Assembly (NCBI GenBank): GCA_964625145.1
Contig: CAZVAQ010000058.1
Coordinates: 1 to 20,138 of the forward strand
Length of the DNA: 20,138 bases
Origin: CAYTRP01 sp964625145
Lineage (GTDB): Bacteria; Sumerlaeota; Sumerlaeia; SLMS01; JAHLLQ01
Direction: 5' to 3'
Shown here: positions 14,369 to 20,138 of the stretch, one piece after another
Position numbering within the stretch: position 1 is the first letter of the stretch
Layout: the number at the start of each line of letters is the position of its first letter
The notes under the pieces: model-generated
The model's database searches: none
Told to the model about the DNA's origin: nothing
What the model saw: only the letters and a program-made list of their open reading frames with translations
Translations under genes and position numbers: made by a program

Positions 14369-14382
14369 TGTAAGCGCTTCCA
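14369..14382. promoter_or_regulatory. Catabolite-operator-like palindrome in the xseB/lipoprotein divergent region
   Basis: TGTAAGCGCTTCCA fits every position of the CcpA catabolite-response consensus TGWAARCGYTWNCA and has the perfect core AAGCGCTT with the central CG typical of LacI/GalR-family operators. It ends 19 nt before the start of the plus-strand lipoprotein gene and lies 100 nt upstream of xseB, so it could act as a roadblock or overlap a promoter. The host is probably not a Firmicute, so a LacI-family regulator rather than CcpA itself would be expected. No regulator gene is in the window. Confidence 0.35.
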
Positions 14383-14401
14383 CTATCCAAGGGGGCCTGC
14401 C

Positions 14402-15241
14402 ATGCCAGTTGCCATACGTCTTATCCTCCTTTGTCTGGTCGTCGCCGCGTTCACCTCGGGTTGCGCAAAGGGCCCTCGGGTTCAGCAGCCCGGGCCGGAG
14501 TTTTCAGTTCTGACCTTGAACATCTGGCATGACCAGCGGGATTGGCCCGCCAGAAAGGCAATCATGGTGGAGGAAATCCGCCGGCTGAATCCGGACGTCA
14601 TCTGCCTCCAGGAAGTCCTCCAGCGCGAGACGTTGCCGAATCAGGCGAAGACATTGGCTGAGGAGTTGGGTTATGTGATGACGTTTTCGACGACGGATCC
14701 GCCGGAGAACGCGCATCGGTACGGCAATGCCATCCTGACGCGGCACAAGGCGCTCGCCTCGGAGATGAAGATGTTGGAGCCGCTGGATGATTATCGAACG
14801 GTGGCGCACATGAAGATCGACATCGATGGGTTGGTGGTGGATGTGTACAGTACGCATCTGCACCACACGGGCGATGGTGGCGCGATCCGCAGCCGGCAGA
14901 TCGAGGACCTGGTGGGCTTCATCGATGCGTCGCGTTCGACTGCGAATGTGATCGTGGCGGGCGACTTCAATACGAGTCCCGGTTCGCCGGAGCTGGAGCC
15001 TATGCATGCGGGCTTCACGGACACGCTTGCGTTGTTCGTGGACGATCCGCTATCGGAGGAACACGCTACGCTGAACTGGCACCTGGGGCATACAAGGCGG
15101 CGTATTGACTACGTGTGGCAGCGCCACTCCGCGCGGGAGACATTCCGCCCCGTGCGCAGCGAAATCGTGCTGGATGAGCCTGATGCAACCGGCGACGTTT
15201 GGGCGTCGGATCATTTTGGGGTGATCACGTGGTTCCGATGA
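14402..15241 (+). CDS. Endonuclease/exonuclease/phosphatase-family lipoprotein
   Basis: The 279-residue protein has a lipoprotein signal peptide, with lipobox FTSGC placing the lipidated cysteine at residue 21, so it is anchored on the periplasmic or outer side. The mature part is a complete EEP-fold metal-dependent phosphoesterase: LTLNIWHD (N-terminal Asn), CLQEV with E71, a STHLHH histidine, GDFN with D188 and N190, RRRIDYVW, and the final SDHFGV with D270 and H271. The family includes nucleases, sphingomyelinases and sugar- or inositol-phosphate phosphatases; an exported form suggests phosphodiester or phosphate scavenging, but the substrate is not readable. ATG 14402 is chosen for the signal peptide and AAGGGGG 6 nt upstream. 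It is transcribed away from xseB and converges on the beta-helix gene. Confidence 0.93.
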   Translation: MPVAIRLILLCLVVAAFTSGCAKGPRVQQPGPEFSVLTLNIWHDQRDWPARKAIMVEEIRRLNPDVICLQEVLQRETLPNQAKTLAEELGYVMTFSTTDPPENAHRYGNAILTRHKALASEMKMLEPLDDYRTVAHMKIDIDGLVVDVYSTHLHHTGDGGAIRSRQIEDLVGFIDASRSTANVIVAGDFNTSPGSPELEPMHAGFTDTLALFVDDPLSEEHATLNWHLGHTRRRIDYVWQRHSARETFRPVRSEIVLDEPDATGDVWASDHFGVITWFR

Positions 15242-15263
15242 TTGCAGCCAAGCCTGAAAGCAA

Positions 15264-15292
15264 ACCGGCCGGCCCCATGTGGGCCGGCCGGT
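15264..15292. terminator. Strong GC hairpin between convergent genes, likely bidirectional terminator
   Basis: Bases 15264-15275 are the exact reverse complement of 15281-15292, giving a 12-bp stem of almost only G and C with a 5-nt loop CATGT. It lies 22 nt after the lipoprotein stop and 24 nt past the stop of the convergent beta-helix gene, the expected place for a shared terminator. The T-runs are poor on both strands (best is TTTGCTTT reading minus), so termination efficiency is uncertain. Confidence 0.6.
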
Positions 15293-15316
15293 GGTGCATT
15301 GGGACAGTTCACGCGA

Positions 15317-18300
15317 TCAGAAACCGATGTTGGCGCCGCCTCGAATAGCAGCGGGAGCTGGAGGGGAGATGTCATTGATGAGATCCGGTGCGCCTTCATA
15401 CAGAGGATTGGTCCCCGATCCGCCACTGTTCTCGTAGAGGCGGTTGTTGCTGGTGAGGAGCGCAATCCCTGCGTCCGCATTTCCCGAAACGAAGTTGCCG
15501 CGCAGCACATTGGAGCTTCCACCAGCCACTTCGATTCCGTAGACGCCATTGCTGACGCAGCGGTTGCTGGCGTATTCGACATGCGACGTGTTGATCGTGA
15601 TGCCGCGTTCGGTGTTTCCGCTGCAGGTGTTGTCTCGCACGACGCCACCAAGGGAACTCGCGACGGACACCCCGTTCGCCGAATTGCCAGAGGCGGTGTT
15701 TGACACAAAATGAACCGTCTTGCCGGCAAGGCTCATCCCGTTTTCACCGTTCCCGCAGGCTTCAGAGCTGCTGACGGTGCAAGTATCCAACGGTGACCCG
15801 TCGACGGTGAGACCAGATACCGCGTTGAGACTGAAGGATGATTGATCCGCACTGAAGCGCATCCCCTTGTCCATGGCGACTTGGGCGATGCGCATGCCGT
15901 GGGCTCCGTTGTTGTTTGCGCTGACCCTTGCGCAGGTCAGCGACACATTCGCCGTGGCCTCGTCGGCGAAAACATGGATACCGTTGCCGTCATTGCTGCT
16001 GCACACGGCATCCTGCACATGCAGATCCATGACGACATCGGTCCCATCGGTGTCCACATCGATCCCATTCCCTCCATTGCTGCTGGCCGCCAAGCGCTTC
16101 AATAGCGTGACGTGTCCCTTAAACTCCTTTTTGCCGTTCAGCTTGAGCCCATGTTGACCATTGGAGGAAAAGTCGCTGTCCTCGATGCTCGCTGGACAAT
16201 CGGTCGACAGGCCGTTGCCGGAGTTCCGGGTGAAGTGGAAATCCTGAACAGAAACTTTTCCGGCCCCACCCCCGGCGCCGCTACTGTGGGACACGAGCAT
16301 TCCATCCCCGTTATTGTCCTCGCAGCGTCCGCCACTGGCCACAACAGACACGGCCCCCGGAGGCAGCCCGCCCCCACCGGTCGTCCCCTCGATCAAGATG
16401 CCCGTCAAGTTGTTGCCCACCGAGTCGCAGCTACTCATCGAGACGTCGCAGTCCGCGCTGGAAGAACCACCTTGGACTCGCACGCCGTACAGCCCATTGT
16501 ATGTGATCTTGATCTCTTCGAAGTTCAACGACAGCCTGTCAGTAGTCGACGATCCATTCACCAGCATTCCATGCATGGCGTTTCCGGTGCTGACTGCATC
16601 CACGACTTGCAAGATCATGGAGTTTGGATCGTTCTCGTCGGAATCGATCCTGATCCCCGAGTTCCCATTTCGCGAGGCTTCCACGCGCTTGAGCAGCGTG
16701 ACATGGCCGGTCTTGGTATGCCTGGTGCGCAGGCCAGTCTCGAAGTTGTTGGCGAAGACCGAGTTCTCGATCGTGGCGGGGCAGCTTATGAACAGGCCGT
16801 TCGCCCGATTACCAACGCAGTGCAAGCCGGTCATTGTGGCCTTTCCGGCGCCGCCGCCAATGCCGGTGATCATGTTCAGTCCATCATTGCCGTTGTCGAG
16901 CAGGCGCCCGTTGTGGGCCACGACATCGAGTGACGACTTCGGCAAACCGTTGCCGCCGCCGCTACCCCCGGTGGTCGCGCGCATGCCACAGTGGCCATTG
17001 CTGGAAAAGGTGAAATCCTGAAGCGACAACTTGCCGTCGCCAGAACCGCCAACATATTGGAACCCGTCATGCAGATTGAGGGTTGCCTTGCTCTCCTTCA
17101 GGTTCCATCCGGAGACCTTGCTGGAGCTGGAGCCGTCTATGTGGAACCCATGGATGCCGTTGCTGTTGGAGACGCATCGCTCGATGGTGCCGTCGCAATC
17201 GTCGTCCGGCCCCGGAGACACATGAAGGCCCGATTCACCGTTCCGATCCATGACGCAATCCGCCAGGAAAATGGAGGAGGAGACGCTGCTGTGGGAACTG
17301 GAGTCGATCCTGCACCCAGCGGCGCCATTGCCGCTGAGTGTTGACGAACTGACTGTGACGCCCATGCTGGTGTCATCCGCTCCCGTGGCGGCGTAAAGGC
17401 CATGGCCGGTGTTGCTGCTGATCTGGCAGTGTGAAACTTGGATCTCCTGAGGGTTGTATCCAAAGACACTGATGTCGACGGTGCTGAATGTCACGGTGAT
17501 GCCATTGCCGCCGTTGCCCATGAAGTCCGAATCATGGCAGTCGCCGCTGGTATCCGTCAGGTGCAGTCCGGGGCCGGCATTCCGGCTGGCGCTGCTGCGC
17601 TTGAAGATGACACCGGATGGGATGTGGGTGCCATTCCCCCGTAGGCCTGCATCGCCGTTGTCATCAAAGGAACTGTCCTCGCAGGTGACACTGGTGGCAC
17701 CAGCCACTTTCAAGCCCGATCCGCCGTTGCCACTGGAGTCACAGCGCTTGAGCACCGTAACGTGCCCGGCCTTTCCAAGGATCTCGATGCCATCGCCGAC
17801 ACCATCATCATCGGAATCATTGTCGCGGAAGCTGGAATCCTCGCAGAGCAAACGCTCGGTGCCGGTGACATGCAGGCCTGGGCCGGCATTGCTGGAGCTG
17901 TCACAGCGCTTGAGGACGGTCACATGACCATTGCCCCCGACAATGGAGAGCCCCTCGGCGCCGTTGGAGTCGCAGCGCAAGTCATCGCAATCCAGGCCGG
18001 CTCCATCGGCGCAGCGAAGCCCGGCGCCAGTGTTGCCACTGAATTCGCAGCGCTTCAGGATGGTGACGTGGCCGCGACCGGGACGGGCGGCGTTGATGTC
18101 GCAACCATCGCCGCCGTTGTCATTGCCGACGCAATCCTCCAGCACGGCCGCGTTCAGACTGAATCCGCTCCCGCCGTTCTCGCTGCTGACGACGCTGCTG
18201 CAAATGACGCTGGAACTCGGCGCATGGACACCGTGGGCGTCCCATCCGCGCACGGTCACTTTGGTGACTTGGACGTTACGTTGGTCGCCTTCGACGAAGA

Positions 18301-18610
18301 TGCCGTCGAGAGATCCTGCCACGCCTTGAAGGACAAAACCGTTTCCGTCGAGGACGACGTCGCTGGCCAGGATGGTGATGCCCGGTTGTCCCGAGGCGCC
18401 GGTCAAGTCGCCGCATAGCGTGTAACGGCCGGGGGAGGTAATTGTGTGAGGCAGAGCCTCGATGCAGACGCTGGGGTCGATCTGGTCCAGGCGCTTCATG
18501 GATGAGGAGGGAGGCCCGGGAGGGGAAAGCTCGCCTGCGTGAGCGCCGAAGGTGAGGAGAACTGCCGCACAACACACTGCCAACATTCGAATCCACATCA
18601 CTCGGTTCAT
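15317..18610 (-). CDS. Secreted right-handed parallel beta-helix repeat protein, 1,097 residues
   Basis: A signal peptide with hydrophobic core MLAVCCAAVLLTF ends near A25. The start ATG 18610 has GGAG 7 nt upstream. After a linker, 'SLDGIFVE' and dozens of short turns of the form SxNGxxGxxV run to the end, the signature of a pectate-lyase-like/NosD (PbH1) solenoid. A recurring unit GHVT(I/V/L)LKR starts at residues 180, 228, 282, 635 and 832. Residues about 555-748 are repeated in tandem at about 748-944. Cysteines recur in the KRCDS turns and elsewhere. Such proteins are often carbohydrate-active or adhesive surface proteins; no catalytic motif can be read. There is no sorting signal, dockerin or transmembrane segment at the C-terminus (…GGANIGF). 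It follows the upstream beta-sandwich gene by 212 bp. Confidence 0.93.
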   Translation of the reverse strand: MNRVMWIRMLAVCCAAVLLTFGAHAGELSPPGPPSSSMKRLDQIDPSVCIEALPHTITSPGRYTLCGDLTGASGQPGITILASDVVLDGNGFVLQGVAGSLDGIFVEGDQRNVQVTKVTVRGWDAHGVHAPSSSVICSSVVSSENGGSGFSLNAAVLEDCVGNDNGGDGCDINAARPGRGHVTILKRCEFSGNTGAGLRCADGAGLDCDDLRCDSNGAEGLSIVGGNGHVTVLKRCDSSSNAGPGLHVTGTERLLCEDSSFRDNDSDDDGVGDGIEILGKAGHVTVLKRCDSSGNGGSGLKVAGATSVTCEDSSFDDNGDAGLRGNGTHIPSGVIFKRSSASRNAGPGLHLTDTSGDCHDSDFMGNGGNGITVTFSTVDISVFGYNPQEIQVSHCQISSNTGHGLYAATGADDTSMGVTVSSSTLSGNGAAGCRIDSSSHSSVSSSIFLADCVMDRNGESGLHVSPGPDDDCDGTIERCVSNSNGIHGFHIDGSSSSKVSGWNLKESKATLNLHDGFQYVGGSGDGKLSLQDFTFSSNGHCGMRATTGGSGGGNGLPKSSLDVVAHNGRLLDNGNDGLNMITGIGGGAGKATMTGLHCVGNRANGLFISCPATIENSVFANNFETGLRTRHTKTGHVTLLKRVEASRNGNSGIRIDSDENDPNSMILQVVDAVSTGNAMHGMLVNGSSTTDRLSLNFEEIKITYNGLYGVRVQGGSSSADCDVSMSSCDSVGNNLTGILIEGTTGGGGLPPGAVSVVASGGRCEDNNGDGMLVSHSSGAGGGAGKVSVQDFHFTRNSGNGLSTDCPASIEDSDFSSNGQHGLKLNGKKEFKGHVTLLKRLAASSNGGNGIDVDTDGTDVVMDLHVQDAVCSSNDGNGIHVFADEATANVSLTCARVSANNNGAHGMRIAQVAMDKGMRFSADQSSFSLNAVSGLTVDGSPLDTCTVSSSEACGNGENGMSLAGKTVHFVSNTASGNSANGVSVASSLGGVVRDNTCSGNTERGITINTSHVEYASNRCVSNGVYGIEVAGGSSNVLRGNFVSGNADAGIALLTSNNRLYENSGGSGTNPLYEGAPDLINDISPPAPAAIRGGANIGF
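15779..16948 (-). repeat. Tandem internal duplication (two copies, about 195 codons each) in the beta-helix gene
   Basis: Copy 1 covers residues of about 555-748 and copy 2 about 748-944. Matching anchors are GLPKSSLDVVA (L556) with GLPPGAVSVVA (L749), FISCPATIENS with STDCPASIEDS, GHVTLLKRVEAS (635) with GHVTLLKRLAAS (832), and NGLYGVRV (about 704) with NGAHGMRI (about 901). The offset is 193 at the start and 197 later, so one small insertion explains the change. A partial earlier copy (GKLSLQDFTFSSNG) precedes the first. The copies have diverged well beyond identity, so the duplication is not recent. Borders are approximate. Confidence 0.75.
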
Positions 18611-18677
18611 GAGGATGCTCCGTATTTGCCGGTGAAACGGTGCTCACCGGTGCCTCGCCAGCCTGCCAGCTTCGGTC

Positions 18678-18692
18678 CCCCAACCGTTGGGG
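18678..18692. promoter_or_regulatory. Short palindrome in the beta-helix upstream region, possible operator
   Basis: CCCCAAC (18678-18684) and GTTGGGG (18686-18692) form a 7-bp perfect inverted repeat around a single central base, inside the 212-bp region before the beta-helix gene. Its one-base centre suits a dimeric protein site better than an RNA hairpin. Nothing identifies the binder. The rest of the 18611-18822 spacer shows no gene. Confidence 0.3.
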
Positions 18693-18735
18693 CAGTGGGC
18701 AGCGAATGGCGGTTGCCCAAATTCACGGGGAAGCG

Positions 18736-18762
18736 TTTGTAGTTAGTCTTTGTGAAAGTCAA
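18736..18762 (-). promoter_or_regulatory. Weak candidate promoter for the beta-helix gene
   Basis: Reading the minus strand, TTGACT (plus 18757-18762) and TACAAA (plus 18736-18741) match 5 and 4 of 6 consensus bases, but the spacer is only 15 bp. It lies about 125 nt before the ATG in a locally AT-rich patch that stands out in this GC-rich window. A start site elsewhere is equally possible. Confidence 0.25.
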
Positions 18763-18822
18763 GGGAGGACACGATTTTTATTAACCGCCTCCCCAAAAAG
18801 ACAGCCCGGAACACACTTGCCG

Positions 18823-20138
18823 CTAATGGACGGAAAACAGGTCAAGGATTGCGGCGGGGGGCGGGATGAGCGACCAGGCCGATGGCGGGCCGGGCTGGAG
18901 CACGAGATCCTCGCCCCACGGGCTCCGCTCGGTGGCGTCGGACAGTGCAAAGGAAATGGCTGCGTCGGCCTCTGGATCGAGAACAGTCGCATGCACTCGG
19001 AAGACGGGCACCATCCCGCCGATCGAGGGCTCGGCGGCCGCTCCTTCTCCTTGCGTGTCGAGCATCGTCACAACGGTTGCCCGGCCGGTCGCGGTAATTT
19101 CCGCGGGCGGAGTGGTGATCAACTCGGCGAACCACGGCGCTCCTTCCACCAGTTCGATGGTATCGATGCGCAGGTGAGAAGGTTCGGTTTCCAACACCGC
19201 GCGTATAAGGCCCGGCGTGGAGCCGGCCGGGATGTCGATGGAGGCGACGAGTTCGACCTGCTGACCAACTACCCAGTTTGGCGAAGTGGGCCCTTCGAGC
19301 CTCACCAAGGCCGATTGCGCAGGCAGGATCGCCAGCGGGACATGCAGCGTTGAGTCGGCAATCGATTGAAAGCCCGGCGCACCGGCGTGCAGTTCTGACG
19401 TGGAAATCGCAAGCGTGGTGTTGGACGGCCCGGACCCGATCACTTGAAACCGTGCGATGGGTAGCGGGTAGCCGCCTGTGGTGGGCGTCAGCGAGCTGGT
19501 GAAGAGGATCGACAGGACGTCGGATTCTCCGCCCGGGTTCCATTCCACACGAGGTGCCACGTCTGTCACGCCCGTGTAGGAAAGAGTGACCGGCAGTAGA
19601 ATGCCCGGCTCGACAGAGAACGCAAGGCGGCCAGACAGGCCGCTGCTGGCCTTGTCCGCACGCGGAGAGAAGGTGAGGAAGCTGCCTTCGCGCAGGGCAA
19701 TGCCGCCGATGGGAAGCGCCTGGCTGAGCGGGGCAGTGTCTTGGGCGATGGAGAACTGCGCGGCCGGGAAGCTGGCGGCCAGAACAGGAAAGTCGGCTAC
19801 CCCCGAGCCAATGACAGTCAGATTCTCGATGGAGATGGTGACGTCCTCTCCCCCACTGGCCAGCACGTCGACATGGATCTTGTGAAGGGTGGGACTCGTG
19901 GACAAGGGGGGAGCAGCAAGCACCCGCGTGCGACCGGATTCGATCTCATCCATTCGTGCGTCGATGTCGCGCGGCCCGGAGAGCGAGGGGATCAGCGGCC
20001 GTGATCCGCGATCCGTACGAACTATGCGGAGCTTGTCCAGGTCGTAAACGAGATCGTACTGCAAGGCGCCTGGCATTGGCGTCTGATCGTCTGTCCAGAC
20101 AACTTCGCAAGCCTGCAAGCCGCGACTCCACACGTTGT
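18823..20138 (-). CDS. Repetitive beta-sandwich protein (possibly cohesin-like), 5' end outside the window
   Basis: About 438 codons are visible, with the frame open through the right edge, so the start and any signal peptide are missing; the GTG at 20133 is not evidence of a start. The sequence is almost all beta strands and glycine turns. Three segments appear: one with ALQYDLVYDLDKLRIV followed by VTISIENLTVIGSG, a second with LPVTLSYTGV and later FQVIGSG, and a third starting VVGQQVELVASIDIP. The first and third recall cohesin or similar Ig-like modules ('aLqf.l.yDp..L.v' and 'vG..v.v.v..d'). Cohesin-like folds in non-cellulosome bacteria are usually parts of secreted surface proteins. 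No C-terminal anchor is seen; it ends AAILDLFSVH. The family is uncertain. Confidence 0.75.
   Translation of the reverse strand, partial: NVWSRGLQACEVVWTDDQTPMPGALQYDLVYDLDKLRIVRTDRGSRPLIPSLSGPRDIDARMDEIESGRTRVLAAPPLSTSPTLHKIHVDVLASGGEDVTISIENLTVIGSGVADFPVLAASFPAAQFSIAQDTAPLSQALPIGGIALREGSFLTFSPRADKASSGLSGRLAFSVEPGILLPVTLSYTGVTDVAPRVEWNPGGESDVLSILFTSSLTPTTGGYPLPIARFQVIGSGPSNTTLAISTSELHAGAPGFQSIADSTLHVPLAILPAQSALVRLEGPTSPNWVVGQQVELVASIDIPAGSTPGLIRAVLETEPSHLRIDTIELVEGAPWFAELITTPPAEITATGRATVVTMLDTQGEGAAAEPSIGGMVPVFRVHATVLDPEADAAISFALSDATERSPWGEDLVLQPGPPSAWSLIPPPAAILDLFSVH

Noticed and set aside
15779..18200. CRISPR-like array suggested by spaced repeats in the beta-helix gene
   Set aside because: The repeats are coding, diverged and in frame, with spacings of 48-54 and about 195 codons, unlike short identical CRISPR repeats.
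16112..18418. Several long plus-strand frames opposite the beta-helix gene
   Set aside because: They mirror the repeats of the minus-strand protein. The minus strand has a signal peptide, a Shine-Dalgarno and a consistent solenoid pattern; these do not.

Overview
The window is bacterial DNA of high GC content (roughly 60%, estimated by eye). It carries the MEP-pathway enzyme Dxs, a peptidoglycan DD-peptidase, a lipoprotein and large secreted beta-helix and beta-sandwich proteins. The long 'SLDGIFVE'-type beta-helix protein, a planctomycete-like small P-loop ATPase and the arrestin-like proteins suggest a PVC-group or neighbouring phylum such as Planctomycetota or Candidatus Sumerlaeota. That placement is inference from remembered protein style; there is no rRNA or marker comparison here.

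Layout, left to right. (1) 1-542 is the 3' end of an IS256-family (Mutator) insertion sequence, with a perfect 36-bp palindrome after the stop and a likely terminal inverted repeat. (2) 543-1011 is a 470-bp gap with no gene. It holds a run of 13 C next to a TTGACA box and an array of palindromes whose arms change in a compensated way. (3) 1012-7994 is a plus-strand run: metG; a membrane protein with an arrestin-like tail; a soluble arrestin-like protein; a small P-loop ATPase; a secreted fusion of an esterase-D-type alpha/beta hydrolase with an SGNH hydrolase; and a PBP4-type D-Ala-D-Ala carboxypeptidase.

(4) 8001-14269 is a minus-strand run, in transcription order: xseB, dxs, a 45-codon peptide gene, an HPr-kinase-like protein, a nucleotidyltransferase-fold protein and a cysteine desulfurase. 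The peptide gene lies in a 290-bp apparent gap, has a strong Shine-Dalgarno sequence and carries a YxxP motif like RiPP leader peptides. The kinase and nucleotidyltransferase genes overlap by 4 bp (ATGA), and the desulfurase follows after 19 nt. HPr-kinase-like and nucleotidyltransferase proteins are known accessory enzymes of lasso-peptide clusters, but the leader peptidase and cyclase are absent here. This is the best candidate for an undescribed peptide-modification system in the window.

(5) 14402-15241 (plus) encodes an endonuclease/exonuclease/phosphatase-family lipoprotein with a catabolite-operator-like site just upstream. It converges on (6) a minus-strand pair: a 1,097-residue secreted right-handed beta-helix protein with a tandem internal duplication of about 195 residues, and the 3' part of a beta-sandwich, possibly cohesin-like, protein that runs off the right edge. 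A strong GC hairpin separates the convergent genes. No tRNA, rRNA or CRISPR array was seen.
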